Notes: generated from the sequence alone by a model not told the origin. A stretch of 64,000 bases of DNA from Hellea balneolensis DSM 19091 (GCF_000428525.1 NZ_AUAC01000007.1:62001-126000), one strand, 5' to 3'. Counted from the stretch's first letter, positions 51,584-60,820 are shown. Numbers and translations: made by a program.

Positions 51584-51615
51584 GATGGGTCCTCGGGTCA
51601 AGCCCGAGGATGACG
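51584..51615 (-). repeat. REP-like unit C, right copy (inverted)
   Basis: The exact reverse complement of the copy at 51219-51250. It lies 15 bases upstream of the GIY-YIG start codon and so may also hold part of its promoter or leader. Confidence 0.9.
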
Positions 51616-51701
51616 AGAGCTAGGGAGCACCACCCGGCGCGGCGTAGCCGCTTCGGCCATTCCTTATTTTTTAATTCCGCGGATTAAAAATTCCTAACGG
51701 A

Positions 51702-53507
51702 TCACGAGTCGTCCATTTTCAAAGCCGCAATAAACGCTTCCTGCGGAATTTCGACCTTACCGAATTGGCGCATCCGCTTCTTACCTTTTTTCTGCTTATC
51801 CAGCAGTTTGCGTTTTCTTGACGCATCGCCGCCATAGCACTTCGCGGTCACGTCTTTGCGCATCGCGGCGATGGTTTCGCGGGCAATGATGCGTCCTCCA
51901 ATAGCGGCTTGGACAGGGATTTTGAACATGTGTCTTGGGATAAGGTCTTTTAGGCGCTCGCACATTTGGCGGCCGCGAGATTCGGCGTTATTACGGTGGA
52001 CGAGCATTGAGAGCGCGTCGACGGGATCGCCATTGACGAGGATACTCATCTTGACCAGGTCGCCTTCTTTCAGACCGATGCTTTGATAATCGAAACTGGC
52101 ATAGCCTTTGGAGACGGATTTTAGGCGGTCATAGAAATCAAAGACGACTTCATTGAGCGGCAATTCATATTCCACCATGGCGCGGGAGCCGACATAAGAC
52201 AGGCCCGTCTGCACGCCGCGGCGATCTTGGCAGAGTTTTAAGATGCCGCCGAGATAATCATCCGGCGTCATGATGGTGGCTTTAATCCACGGCTCTTTAA
52301 TGTGCTCAATCTGCATCACGTCAGGCATATCGGCGGGATTGTGAAGCTGTTGCGACTCACCATTGCGCATGTCCAGTGTATAGACAACGGAGGGCGCTGT
52401 GGTGATAAGGTCGAGGTCAAATTCTCGTTCCAGACGCTCTTGGATAATTTCCAAATGGAGCAGCCCTAAAAAGCCGCAACGGAAGCCAAAGCCTAGCGCG
52501 GCAGAGGTTTCCATCTCATAGCTGAAGCTCGCATCATTGAGGCGCAGACGGCCCATAGCGGCGCGTAAATCTTCGAAATCGGCCGCATCGACTGGGAAGA
52601 TACCACAAAAGACGACGGGCTGTGCGGGCTTAAAGCCGTCCAGCGCGGTCTCAGTCGGGCGCTTATCTTCGGTAATTGTATCGCCCACAGCGGCGTCGGC
52701 GACTTCCTTGATAGAGGCCGTGAGGAAACCCACTTCGCCGGGGCCGATGGAATCTGTGTCGGTCGGTTTAGGTAGGAAATAACCCACCTTATCGACGGTG
52801 TAATTCGCGCCGGTATTCATGGTACGGATGCGCATGCCTTTTTTGACAGTGCCTTCGATCACGCGGAAGAGCACCACAACGCCCATATATTGATCATACC
52901 ACGCATCGACGAGCATGGCTTTTAAGGGCTTAGAGGGGTCGCCTTCTGTGGGAGCGGGGAGCTTGTCGCAAATCGCCTCCAATACCTCTTGAATGCCGAT
53001 GCCGGATTTGGCGGAGCACTCTATGGCTTCACTGGCATCAATACCGATGACTTCTTCAATTTGAGCGCGCACACGGTCAGGTTCAGCCGCGGGAAGGTCG
53101 ATTTTATTCAGGACAGGCACGATTTCATGGTCGTGCTCAATCGCTTGATAGACATTGGCGAGCGTTTGTGCTTCCACGCCTTGCGACGCATCCACGACAA
53201 GGATCGACCCTTCGCAAGCCGAAAGACTTCGCGACACTTCATAAGCAAAGTCCACATGACCCGGCGTGTCCATCAGGTTTAGAACATAATCTTCGCCGTC
53301 TTTGGCTTTATATTCGAGACGCACCGTCTGTGCCTTAATTGTAATGCCGCGCTCTTTTTCAATATCCATATTGTCGAGCACTTGCTCTGACATCTCGCGG
53401 TCAGATAGCCCTCCCGTAAAGGAAATCAGCCGGTCGGCTAAAGTCGATTTCCCGTGATCAATATGCGCCACGATGGAAAAGTTACGGATATTTTTTTGCA
53501 CTGTCAT
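51702..53507 (-). CDS. lepA: Elongation factor 4 (LepA)
   Basis: A translational GTPase that acts on ribosomes and in 30S assembly under stress. The P loop is AHIDHGKS (14-21), switch [10 protein letters not shown], and the guanine specificity motif NKID. The LepA-specific C-terminal domain is present and ends in [21 protein letters not shown]-type sequence (last 30 residues). Length, 601 residues, is standard. It is single; an AT-rich near-palindrome around CCGCGG (51668-51690) between the stop and the cassette could aid termination. Confidence 0.97.
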   Translation of the reverse strand: MTVQKNIRNFSIVAHIDHGKSTLADRLISFTGGLSDREMSEQVLDNMDIEKERGITIKAQTVRLEYKAKDGEDYVLNLMDTPGHVDFAYEVSRSLSACEGSILVVDASQGVEAQTLANVYQAIEHDHEIVPVLNKIDLPAAEPDRVRAQIEEVIGIDASEAIECSAKSGIGIQEVLEAICDKLPAPTEGDPSKPLKAMLVDAWYDQYMGVVVLFRVIEGTVKKGMRIRTMNTGANYTVDKVGYFLPKPTDTDSIGPGEVGFLTASIKEVADAAVGDTITEDKRPTETALDGFKPAQPVVFCGIFPVDAADFEDLRAAMGRLRLNDASFSYEMETSAALGFGFRCGFLGLLHLEIIQERLEREFDLDLITTAPSVVYTLDMRNGESQQLHNPADMPDVMQIEHIKEPWIKATIMTPDDYLGGILKLCQDRRGVQTGLSYVGSRAMVEYELPLNEVVFDFYDRLKSVSKGYASFDYQSIGLKEGDLVKMSILVNGDPVDALSMLVHRNNAESRGRQMCERLKDLIPRHMFKIPVQAAIGGRIIARETIAAMRKDVTAKCYGGDASRKRKLLDKQKKGKKRMRQFGKVEIPQEAFIAALKMDDS

Positions 53508-53559
53508 AGCGCTTATTTAAGGGGGATTGCAGGATTAGCAAGCGTGGTTTGCTGCCGCA

Positions 53560-54465
53560 CTAGGCGGCCTTCACGCTTTCCGGCAGACCCTCTTGAATAA
53601 GCGCTGCCAAAGCCTTTACTGCTTTGATGCGGGGAAAGCGTTTGCGGTAGGTCAGATAGATTTGGCGTTCGGCTCCCTCATCGGTCAGCTCATGGCTGGA
53701 CAGGCCGAGTTCTTTGCTCCATCCGCCGCGCATGGCAAGGGCTGGGACAAGGGTGACGCCTTGGCCTGAGGCCACAAGATTTATCAGTGTTTCAAGACTT
53801 GTGGCGCGAAGTGACTGACGGCGGCGTTTTTGAACGGGCCGACAAATTGAGAGAGCTTGATCACGGAAACAATGCCCCTCAGTCAATAGCAAGACATCGT
53901 CTTCTTTTACGTCTTTCATGCTGGCCTCTTCAAGCTTCCGTAATTCATGACCTTCTGGAAAGAGAAGCCAAAACGGTTCGCTGTAAAGCTCTATTGCGCA
54001 GAGGTTATTGTCTTCGGGCGGCGTCGCGAGGATGGCAGCATCAAGCTCTCCTTTAAGTAGGGCCTCATTTAAGCGGTCAGTAATATCCTCGCGATAAGCG
54101 ACAGATAAATTTGGCATTGCAGTTTGTATTCTGGCGACAAATAAGGGGATGAGATAAGGCGCGATGGTCGGGATAAGGCCGAGCGATAAAGTCCCTGCTA
54201 GTGGGTCTTGCGCAGCTGCGGCTGCGGCTTTGATACGCTGCGCAGCATCACGGGCTTCGCGAGCGATTGAAATAATATCCTCGCCAATATCCGTCACCCT
54301 TATGCCTTTATGGCTGCGCTCAAACAGGGTCACGCCAAGCTGTTCTTCCAATTTTTTTATTTGCCCTGACAGAGTCGGCTGACTCACATGACACCTCTCC
54401 GCCGCCCGCCCAAAATGCTTCAGGTCAGCCACAGCACATATATAATCTAGGTCACGTAAGTTCAT
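53560..54465 (-). CDS. oxyR: LysR-type peroxide sensor OxyR
   Basis: A LysR-type regulator. The winged helix-turn-helix lies at about 1-60 (HFGRAAERCHVSQPTLSGQIKKLEEQLGV). The effector domain contains GHCFRDQALSIC with C199 and C208, exactly the positions of the redox cysteines that form a disulfide in Escherichia coli OxyR on contact with hydrogen peroxide. Length, 301 residues, is standard. RBS GGAGGAG. No katG or ahpC is adjacent; its own upstream region may be autoregulated. The neighbour on the same strand is an unknown protein gene 68 bases upstream. Confidence 0.93.
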   Translation of the reverse strand: MNLRDLDYICAVADLKHFGRAAERCHVSQPTLSGQIKKLEEQLGVTLFERSHKGIRVTDIGEDIISIAREARDAAQRIKAAAAAAQDPLAGTLSLGLIPTIAPYLIPLFVARIQTAMPNLSVAYREDITDRLNEALLKGELDAAILATPPEDNNLCAIELYSEPFWLLFPEGHELRKLEEASMKDVKEDDVLLLTEGHCFRDQALSICRPVQKRRRQSLRATSLETLINLVASGQGVTLVPALAMRGGWSKELGLSSHELTDEGAERQIYLTYRKRFPRIKAVKALAALIQEGLPESVKAA

Positions 54466-54533
54466 TGGAGGAGTCTATGTTTATTATATCATGTATAGAT
54501 ATTGTTTATGCGCTAGGTGGTGCTTTAGCAATG

Positions 54534-55397
54534 CTACGGCCTACCAATTATCCAACCTTCCTCGTTTAAGACATCTCGTTCTTCGGCCTCTGACAGGTTT
54601 TCAGGTCTCATTTTCGAGGCTAACAAACCGTTATTATCCCAGTTTTTAAAGTCCTGACACACCTTCGCGACTTGCTGGGCATCAGGGATGTCATGAGGCA
54701 TATCTTTCCAACCCTCATGTGAGGAGGGATAAATTTCTGCAAAGACAACGGATTTGTTTAAGTCCTCGGCAAAGCATGTTTGGAAAGGCCAGATTGCGAT
54801 ATGCTTCCCGACATCTGGGTCACGGCGTAGGGTCTCAAGCGCTGCTATGCCCAAAAGTGTTTGGCTTCCGACGGCGCCATTATAAGCGAGTTGCCAAACA
54901 GATTTTGCACCTGCAGCGCGTTTTTCGATGAGCCTATATTCTTTTGGCAATTCATAGTCCTGCTTGGGTTTTTTAGGTGATAGATTTTTATAACTGTGTT
55001 GATGGGGGTGTCCCCAAAATGGACCCTCTGCTTGTCCTATTCGTTTATTAAATTCATCCGCAACGTGGAACCTATTGCTTCGATTTTTCGGATCGTCCTT
55101 AACAAGCTCATGAATGGTCCTCCAAACATCTGCCCAATTTTCTCCTCCAAGAGTTCGCGCTGTTTGCGCTGGATACCCAAACGCAAAGTCAAAACCAATA
55201 AGCAAGCGTTCATTCGATTCGAGAGTGGCTGTTATGTGATCCTTGATTACAGAGATAGTTTCAGAACGGGTTGTAATGTTGAAGGGTGGGATATTATAAG
55301 TACCAGAGCACCCGCTCACCCATATCGAGTCTTTACCGCGTTTTGGAGAATTTGTTGCTGACCAATCCACAGCCATATATCTGTTAAATAAAGTCAT
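54534..55397 (-). CDS. Conserved protein with RNase H-like fold pattern, function unknown
   Basis: A 287-residue cytosolic protein. The pattern MAVDWSATNSP at the N terminus, LLIGFDFAFGYPA near residue 70, NRFHVADEFN, FWGHPHQHS, AYNGAVGSQTLLGIAAL, IWPFQT and FAEIYPSS matches a family often misnamed as cobalamin or molybdopterin biosynthesis proteins. The two early aspartates and the late glutamate suggest an RNase H-like metal site similar to DUF429 proteins (inference). RBS GGAG lies ten bases upstream. It is divergent from a membrane protein gene; the shared gap of 34 bases holds a perfect 16-bp palindrome. Confidence 0.65.
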   Translation of the reverse strand: MTLFNRYMAVDWSATNSPKRGKDSIWVSGCSGTYNIPPFNITTRSETISVIKDHITATLESNERLLIGFDFAFGYPAQTARTLGGENWADVWRTIHELVKDDPKNRSNRFHVADEFNKRIGQAEGPFWGHPHQHSYKNLSPKKPKQDYELPKEYRLIEKRAAGAKSVWQLAYNGAVGSQTLLGIAALETLRRDPDVGKHIAIWPFQTCFAEDLNKSVVFAEIYPSSHEGWKDMPHDIPDAQQVAKVCQDFKNWDNNGLLASKMRPENLSEAEERDVLNEEGWIIGRP

Positions 55398-55415
55398 TGG
55401 GAAATACTCCGTTAA

Positions 55416-55431
55416 GGACTAATATTAGTCC
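55416..55431. promoter_or_regulatory. Perfect 16-bp palindrome abutting a start codon
   Basis: GGACTAATATTAGTCC is fully self-complementary and ends exactly one base before the ATG of the next gene. It occupies half of the 34-base gap between two divergent genes. It looks like an operator shared by both. Confidence 0.6.
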
Positions 55432-55992
55432 ATGAATAACACCCCGTCATCACCCTTTCACCGCTTCCAAGGGCGGCGTTTTATTGTTCTTATTGCTGTT
55501 TTTGCAGTCTATACATCTTGGTATGTGGGGCCGGGTTTTTTTGGAGATATGCTGCGTATTCCGGGTCATATTTCGCTACAGGAAAAAGGGTTTTACTCCG
55601 GAGCTGAGGCGGTTGAAATATTGTCCCGCTTAGATTCAGAGGGTCGAAAGACCAAATTTCTCGCGCTGATTTTTGATGTGCCTTATATGATCCTGCAAGC
55701 CTTGGTCTTTGAGGCGGCCATAGCTTTTGGGCTCCGGCATATGGCGCTAAAAAACCCGAAATGGAATCTGCTTTTTATTTTGCCTATAGCTTTTCTTTTG
55801 ACGGATTTTGCAGAAGACAGCTTTATTGCGCTTACGCTGACAACGGGGTCAACGGTTCTGGGCGCGATTGCCGGCGTTATGACGGCGCTAAAATTTGCTA
55901 CATTTATTCCCGCAGTTATTGTCTCTTTGATTATGTTGTCGAGCGGCATCTGGGCGTGGTTGCGAGAGACAAAGCGCATTAAAACACAGTAA
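55432..55992 (+). CDS. Membrane protein with four helices, function unknown
   Basis: A 186-residue inner membrane protein with about four hydrophobic helices (near 18-36, 82-102, 112-130 and 152-175). The loop after helix 1 contains a soluble segment of about 40 residues. I do not recognise a family. There is no Shine-Dalgarno sequence, because the bases before the ATG are a palindrome; the mRNA may be leaderless or the true start may lie elsewhere. It precedes eipA by 80 bases. Confidence 0.7.
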   Translation: MNNTPSSPFHRFQGRRFIVLIAVFAVYTSWYVGPGFFGDMLRIPGHISLQEKGFYSGAEAVEILSRLDSEGRKTKFLALIFDVPYMILQALVFEAAIAFGLRHMALKNPKWNLLFILPIAFLLTDFAEDSFIALTLTTGSTVLGAIAGVMTALKFATFIPAVIVSLIMLSSGIWAWLRETKRIKTQ

Positions 55993-56016
55993 GGCTAGGC
56001 GAATTTTTGTCTTTTA

Positions 56017-56031
56017 TTAACCCTAATTTAT
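56017..56031 (+). promoter_or_regulatory. CtrA-like box upstream of eipA
   Basis: TTAA-CCCTAAT-TTAT matches the CtrA consensus TTAA-N7-TTAA with one mismatch and lies 41 bases before the eipA start. In Brucella eipA is reported under CtrA control, which fits. Confidence 0.5.
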
Positions 56032-56072
56032 GACAGTGTTTTGGGCTTGAACTTTGCATACAAGGACAACAC

Positions 56073-56711
56073 ATGCCGCTGACAGTATTAAAACAACTTC
56101 CGAAGACCTTTCGTACTATAGGGCTCGGCGCATCCATCGTTGCGCTTTCTGCTTGTGCTACACCTGCTAATAACCCGAACAGTAATAGCGATATTCGCAG
56201 CGCGCAAAATCAAAGTCAGTCCAAAGCAAAATCTTATAATGAGAGCGAGCTTGTCTATGCGATCTCGACCCATTTGGGCGTAACGTCAGAGTCGGCCGCC
56301 ACAGCGATTGAACGCCTTTTCAGAGAGCGCGGCCGTCCTGTTGGCTATATTACAGGCCAAGAAGGCAGCGGCGCAATGATCGTCGGGGCGCGTTACGGTC
56401 AAGGCACGCTTTGGATGAAAGATGGCACGACGAAAAAAGTCTATTGGCAAGGTCCGTCTGTAGGTTTTGACGGAGGCGCGGATGTGTCAAAGGTTTTCAC
56501 CCTTGTTTACGGCCTTGATAATCCCGATTACATTTATCAGCGCTTTCCGGGTGTTGATGGTTCGGCTTATTTGGTTGCGGGTATGGCGATCAATTATCAA
56601 CGGGCCAATGGCATTACGCTTGCACCTGTGCGTTCCGGTGTCGGCGTTCGCCTCGGCGCAAATGTGAACTACATTTCCATTACCCGTAAACGTTCACTTA
56701 TTCCGCTTTAG
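56073..56711 (+). CDS. eipA: Envelope integrity protein EipA (DUF1134)
   Basis: EipA is a periplasmic beta-barrel-like protein needed for envelope integrity in Brucella and Caulobacter. The signal peptide with a lipobox-like LSAC near residue 28 suggests a lipoprotein form. The DUF1134 domain is strongly conserved: GRPVGYITGQEGSGAMIVGARYG, VYWQGPSVGFDGGADVSKVFTLVYGL, RFPGVDGSAYLVAG and APVRSGVGVRLGANVNY as landmarks. Length is 212 residues. A CtrA-like box is just upstream. The 3' end overlaps the convergent gene by 14 bases. Confidence 0.94.
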   Translation: MPLTVLKQLPKTFRTIGLGASIVALSACATPANNPNSNSDIRSAQNQSQSKAKSYNESELVYAISTHLGVTSESAATAIERLFRERGRPVGYITGQEGSGAMIVGARYGQGTLWMKDGTTKKVYWQGPSVGFDGGADVSKVFTLVYGLDNPDYIYQRFPGVDGSAYLVAGMAINYQRANGITLAPVRSGVGVRLGANVNYISITRKRSLIPL

Positions 56712-58371
56712 TTTCGGAAATATGCTCAAGCCACCCTTCATATTTTACGAGCCGTCCAAAAACAGGCGCGACCAAATCCACGTGGAAACAAAAGCGTCCG
56801 TCCTGAGCGTGCTCAAAAACTTCGCCGCCGGGCGTCAGCGCTTTTGGAAGTGGAATACCAAAAAGGGACCACCCTGTCGTTTTTAGGATCTGCTTTCCAT
56901 CTTCGACTAATATCGCCAGATAGACCGCAATAGGGCCGAAGCGTTCAATGACGAGGCGACTTTGTTTTCCACGCCCGGCTTCTTGTGTACTGACCATACG
57001 CCGTCCATCAAAAAAACGCTCCCAGATTTCTTTTTGACCCTTTTTTGTCAAAACGACCCGCACGGGAATATCTGGTGAAGCTTTGGGAAAGCGCAGAAGT
57101 GTAGCGACGATATGGGATAGCGGATTCGCCCCGCGCGTGACCTTGCAGCGCCCTTCAAAGTGTTTTCCTGCGCCAATGCGGTGAAGAGTTTGCAGCGGTT
57201 CTGACATGTCATTATAAGCCGGCCCTAATATTTCTTCATAGAGATTTCCCGCTTTGGGGATGTCGTCATGGATGCCATGGGTGATATTTAGGTTTGTGAA
57301 CTCGCTGTCGTAATCCGCAAGACTTATATCCGTTATTGCCGTTCGTGCGCCTGACGGGATTCCCTCATTGCGGAGCCATTTACGCACCATGATGGCGGCA
57401 GGAATGGACGGAATACGCGGCCCGTCATCGCATTCGGCAATCATGTGCCAGCTGCGAGATTGCGTTCTATTAGAGGCGCGGACGAACATGCCGCCGCGAT
57501 GTTCTCCTGTAGAAACGAGGCTTTGGGTTTTGTGAAACAATCCTGTCAGCCATGCGATATTGGGTAAAAGCTTCAAACGAACCAACCACGCCAAGCCAAT
57601 CAGAGTGCGGTGCAGAAATTCAGGGCGTGGCCCTGCACTCATCCAGATATTTTGTAAGCTTTCAAAATGGCGCGGGAGCTCTTGCGGGTCAGGGCCTTCA
57701 ACGACTGAGAAAAGTATATTGGGCAAAGGTTTATGCCCCGGCACACAGATGGTTTCGCGGTGCGTTTCTGTCAGGCCGTGAGTTTTTGTGAATGTGCCAC
57801 CGCGCAATACGCCAACTCGTTTCTGCCCCGCATATGCCGCGACCGCCGCAATGACGTTGCGCCCCATTACCGCTCGGGGCGAAGGCGCGATACCTGCGCG
57901 AATATCGGTAATGCCGTCCATCTTTTTGCTCAGCTCTTTTAAAGCCGCCGCCGTCAAAACGGGATAGGTTGATAGGCCCGACAGGAGTGTAAGACCCCTT
58001 TCTTTAGCGGCTTCATCAAAGCTTCGGATATCGGCGACAAAGTTTAAATCATCGGCGAGGTCAAGATAGTGACACCCCTTTGCCAAGGCATATTCAATAA
58101 CATTGTCACGCTTACCATAATCGTAATTTTGAAAAGGGCCGGACGCGTCAATGATTATGTCGGGTGGCGTATCTATCTGCGCAGCAAGGTCCCCATTGCG
58201 GTCGAGCTTTAATGCTTTGAATTTGGCTTTACCTGAGAGGGTGCGGCACGCAGCTTTGGCTTTATCAAAACTCCGTCCCGCTAGGGTGATAATCAATTCG
58301 GCTTCATCAGATAATAAATCGGCTATACCGTAACCAAAGGTTCCATAACCGCCTATGATGAGCACATTCAT
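56698..58371 (-). CDS. Saccharopine dehydrogenase-like protein with DUF4166 domain
   Basis: A two-domain protein. The N-terminal half (about 1-350) is a Rossmann-type saccharopine dehydrogenase domain with GGYGTFGYGIA at residues 7-17 and a LAGRSFDKA strand, suggesting NADP binding. The C-terminal part (about 375-557) is DUF4166, with HRIGAGKHFEGRCKVTRG, the paired segments RVVLTKKGQKEIWERFFDGR, and GRFCFHVDLVAP. Saccharopine activity should not be assumed; members of this architecture have no firm role. The C terminus overlaps the eipA end. Confidence 0.87.
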   Translation of the reverse strand: MNVLIIGGYGTFGYGIADLLSDEAELIITLAGRSFDKAKAACRTLSGKAKFKALKLDRNGDLAAQIDTPPDIIIDASGPFQNYDYGKRDNVIEYALAKGCHYLDLADDLNFVADIRSFDEAAKERGLTLLSGLSTYPVLTAAALKELSKKMDGITDIRAGIAPSPRAVMGRNVIAAVAAYAGQKRVGVLRGGTFTKTHGLTETHRETICVPGHKPLPNILFSVVEGPDPQELPRHFESLQNIWMSAGPRPEFLHRTLIGLAWLVRLKLLPNIAWLTGLFHKTQSLVSTGEHRGGMFVRASNRTQSRSWHMIAECDDGPRIPSIPAAIMVRKWLRNEGIPSGARTAITDISLADYDSEFTNLNITHGIHDDIPKAGNLYEEILGPAYNDMSEPLQTLHRIGAGKHFEGRCKVTRGANPLSHIVATLLRFPKASPDIPVRVVLTKKGQKEIWERFFDGRRMVSTQEAGRGKQSRLVIERFGPIAVYLAILVEDGKQILKTTGWSLFGIPLPKALTPGGEVFEHAQDGRFCFHVDLVAPVFGRLVKYEGWLEHISETKAE

Positions 58372-58424
58372 GATTTATATTTAGGAGGCTATACGCGGAA
58401 TGTAACCCGGCAAATTTGCAAGAC

Positions 58425-60812
58425 TTAACTCCGCAAACGTCCGCCCACTTTCATAACGCTCGCAATAATCTTATCACTTACGGTTTCGATGTCTTTATCG
58501 GTTAGTGTCGCGTCTTTCGGGGATAGCGTCACGTCAATCGCGAGTGATTTCTGACCCTCTTCAACGCCTTTGCCCTGATAGACATCGAAGAGCGAGACGT
58601 CAGAGATAAGCTGCTTATCCGCGCCTTGGGCCGCTTTTAAAATCGTACCCGCTTGAATATCTTCCGCCACAATAAAAGCGAAATCACGATGGACGGGCAT
58701 AAAGTCTGAAAGTACGAGGGCCGACTTGGCTTTGCTGGCCTTTTTCTTTTTCGGCGCAGGGATATTTTCAGGCCAGACTTCAAAGGCGACAACGCGGTCT
58801 TCAATGCCAAGGGCTTTAAGCACGCGCGGGTGCAACTCACCAAAATCCGCGAGAATGTTCTTAGGCCCCATTTGCAAGCGGCCTGAGCGTCCCGGATGCC
58901 AATAGTCCCCTGTGGGTTTTGACATTTGCAGATTCGATATATTCGCGCCCATGGCCTCAAGCGCAGCGAGGGCGTCAGCTTTAGCGCTTAGCGCATCAAC
59001 GGGACATTCTCCCGCCCAATGGCGCTCAGTCTCTGTGCGGCGCATCCCTGCTAAGGCAAGCGCTTGGTCATTCGGCTCGGTGCCGCGATAGATAGGGCCG
59101 AGTTCAAATTGCGCTGCGCGAGGATAACCCTTATCCGCATTTCGTTGACCCGCCAATATCAGGTGGATGAGCGCCGTCGGGCGCATGCAATTCAAATCTG
59201 AACTAATCGGATTATCGAGCAGCATTTTATCTTCGCCGCCGCCGAACAGTTTCGCGTGGTCTTGCAGGACAAATGACCACGTGATGGCTTCGGATAATCC
59301 GCGCGACGCCAAAGCCCGCCGCGCAAGGCGCGTGCGGTTTTGGGTTAAGGTCGCGGTGGGTTCGCGCCGCCCGGGTAGAGGCGGGAGGCTTACTGCTTCG
59401 AGATTATGATAGCCGTGGATACGGGCAATCTCTTCGACAAGGTCTGCACCCTCTGTACAATCGCGCCGCCATGTCGGTACGCCCACTGTCCAAAGCGGGC
59501 CATGCTCAACTGTGAAGCCGAGCGCTTCTAATATGCGCGACATTTCATCATCGCCGAGTTTTAGGCTCGTGAGCCGAACGACTTGCATCGGGTCAAATTC
59601 GATGGCGGCTGGCGGTGCCGGAATATCGCCTGCCACGACAACTTCGCTGGGCTCACCGCCGCAAATATCTAGGACCATCTTTGTCGCCAAATCCATCCCG
59701 CCCAAAAGAAAGCCTGTGTCCACACCACGTTCAAATCTGTATTTGGCATCTGAGTTCACACTAAGGCGTTTGGCCGTGCGGCGAATAGTGAGTGGATCGA
59801 AATAAGCGCACTCGATGAGTATATCGGTCGTAACGTCGTCGCAGCCCGTGCTCTCGCCGCCGACAATGCCGCCGAGGCCGAGAATTCCGCTTTCATTGCA
59901 TATCGCGACGTCATCCGAGGCGGCTTTGTAAGACTTATCATCCAGAGCTTCAAATTCTTCATCTTGTCCCATACGCACCGTAATGCCGCCCTTAAGCTTG
60001 GCCACGTCATAAAAATGCAGAGGTCGCGCACGGTCATAAGTGATGAAATTGGTAATATCGACGAGGGCTGATATGGGGCGCAGGCCAATGGCTTTTAATT
60101 GGTCTTGCAGCCATTGCGGAGAAGGTCCGTTTTTCACGCCCTTAATGACGCGCCCAATAAAAGCGGGGCAAGCCTCTGGAACGTCTGTTTTAATCTCGAC
60201 AGGGCAGGAGAAGTTGCCTTTGATGTTTTTAATCGGTTTTGTGATAACTTTACCTAAGCCTACAGCCGCAAGGTCACGGGCGATACTATCTACGCCGAGC
60301 CAATCGGGGCGATTAGGCGTCACTTCAAAATCAATCACAGGGTCGTTGAGGCCCAATGCATCAGCCAGCGGCGTGCCCATTTCGAGCGCGCTATCCAAAT
60401 CCATAATCCCATCAGAATCCTCGCCAAGGTCAAGTTCACTGCCAGAGCACATCATGCCGGAGGACTCCACGCCGCGAATTTTACGGGGTTTTTTATCCAA
60501 GCTAAAATCCGCGCCTGGAATATAAGCGCCCATCGGCGCATAGGCGACGGTCATATCCGCCCGCGCATTGGGTGCGCCGCAGACAATTGTTTTCACACCG
60601 TCGCGCGTTTCCACGGTGCAGAGTTTTAATTTGTCCGCATCAGGATGTTTTTCAGCGGTCAGGACTTTGGCAACAGAAAAAGCAGCCAATTTCTCAGCTG
60701 GGTTTTCGACCTCTTCAACTTCGAGCCCCGCAAGCGTCATGGCTTCGACAACCTCGTCAATGGTAGCTTCAGTCTCGAGGTGGGTTTTAAGCCATGAGAG
60801 TGTGAACTTCAT
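58425..60812 (-). CDS. pheT: Phenylalanyl-tRNA synthetase beta subunit
   Basis: The beta subunit of the heterotetrameric phenylalanyl-tRNA synthetase. It has the N-terminal tRNA-binding OB fold (about 40-150), B1/B3 core domains with the editing site, B5 domains, and the C-terminal ferredoxin-like anticodon-binding domain (FMPVHRDFAFIV to the end). Length, 795 residues, is standard. It is read after pheS, but an unrelated 230-residue gene lies between the two, with a gap of eight bases to pheT. Confidence 0.96.
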   Translation of the reverse strand: MKFTLSWLKTHLETEATIDEVVEAMTLAGLEVEEVENPAEKLAAFSVAKVLTAEKHPDADKLKLCTVETRDGVKTIVCGAPNARADMTVAYAPMGAYIPGADFSLDKKPRKIRGVESSGMMCSGSELDLGEDSDGIMDLDSALEMGTPLADALGLNDPVIDFEVTPNRPDWLGVDSIARDLAAVGLGKVITKPIKNIKGNFSCPVEIKTDVPEACPAFIGRVIKGVKNGPSPQWLQDQLKAIGLRPISALVDITNFITYDRARPLHFYDVAKLKGGITVRMGQDEEFEALDDKSYKAASDDVAICNESGILGLGGIVGGESTGCDDVTTDILIECAYFDPLTIRRTAKRLSVNSDAKYRFERGVDTGFLLGGMDLATKMVLDICGGEPSEVVVAGDIPAPPAAIEFDPMQVVRLTSLKLGDDEMSRILEALGFTVEHGPLWTVGVPTWRRDCTEGADLVEEIARIHGYHNLEAVSLPPLPGRREPTATLTQNRTRLARRALASRGLSEAITWSFVLQDHAKLFGGGEDKMLLDNPISSDLNCMRPTALIHLILAGQRNADKGYPRAAQFELGPIYRGTEPNDQALALAGMRRTETERHWAGECPVDALSAKADALAALEAMGANISNLQMSKPTGDYWHPGRSGRLQMGPKNILADFGELHPRVLKALGIEDRVVAFEVWPENIPAPKKKKASKAKSALVLSDFMPVHRDFAFIVAEDIQAGTILKAAQGADKQLISDVSLFDVYQGKGVEEGQKSLAIDVTLSPKDATLTDKDIETVSDKIIASVMKVGGRLRS

Positions 60813-60820
60813 ATCAGTCT

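Larger units (their letters stand above)
51219..51615. mobile_element. REP-flanked GIY-YIG cassette (candidate mobile unit)
   Basis: A 397-bp unit made of a 32-bp palindromic repeat, a GIY-YIG gene on the minus strand, and a second copy of the same 32-bp repeat in inverse orientation. The two copies are identical at every base. The gaps between repeat and gene are only 12 bases (stop side) and 15 bases (start side). The flanking genes, a lipoprotein and lepA, are intact. No target duplication is visible. Mobility is inference from the structure. Confidence 0.7.

Noticed and set aside
51668-51690. AT-rich near-palindrome around CCGCGG after lepA
   Set aside because: Imperfect and without a clear T tract on the transcribed strand; mentioned under lepA only.
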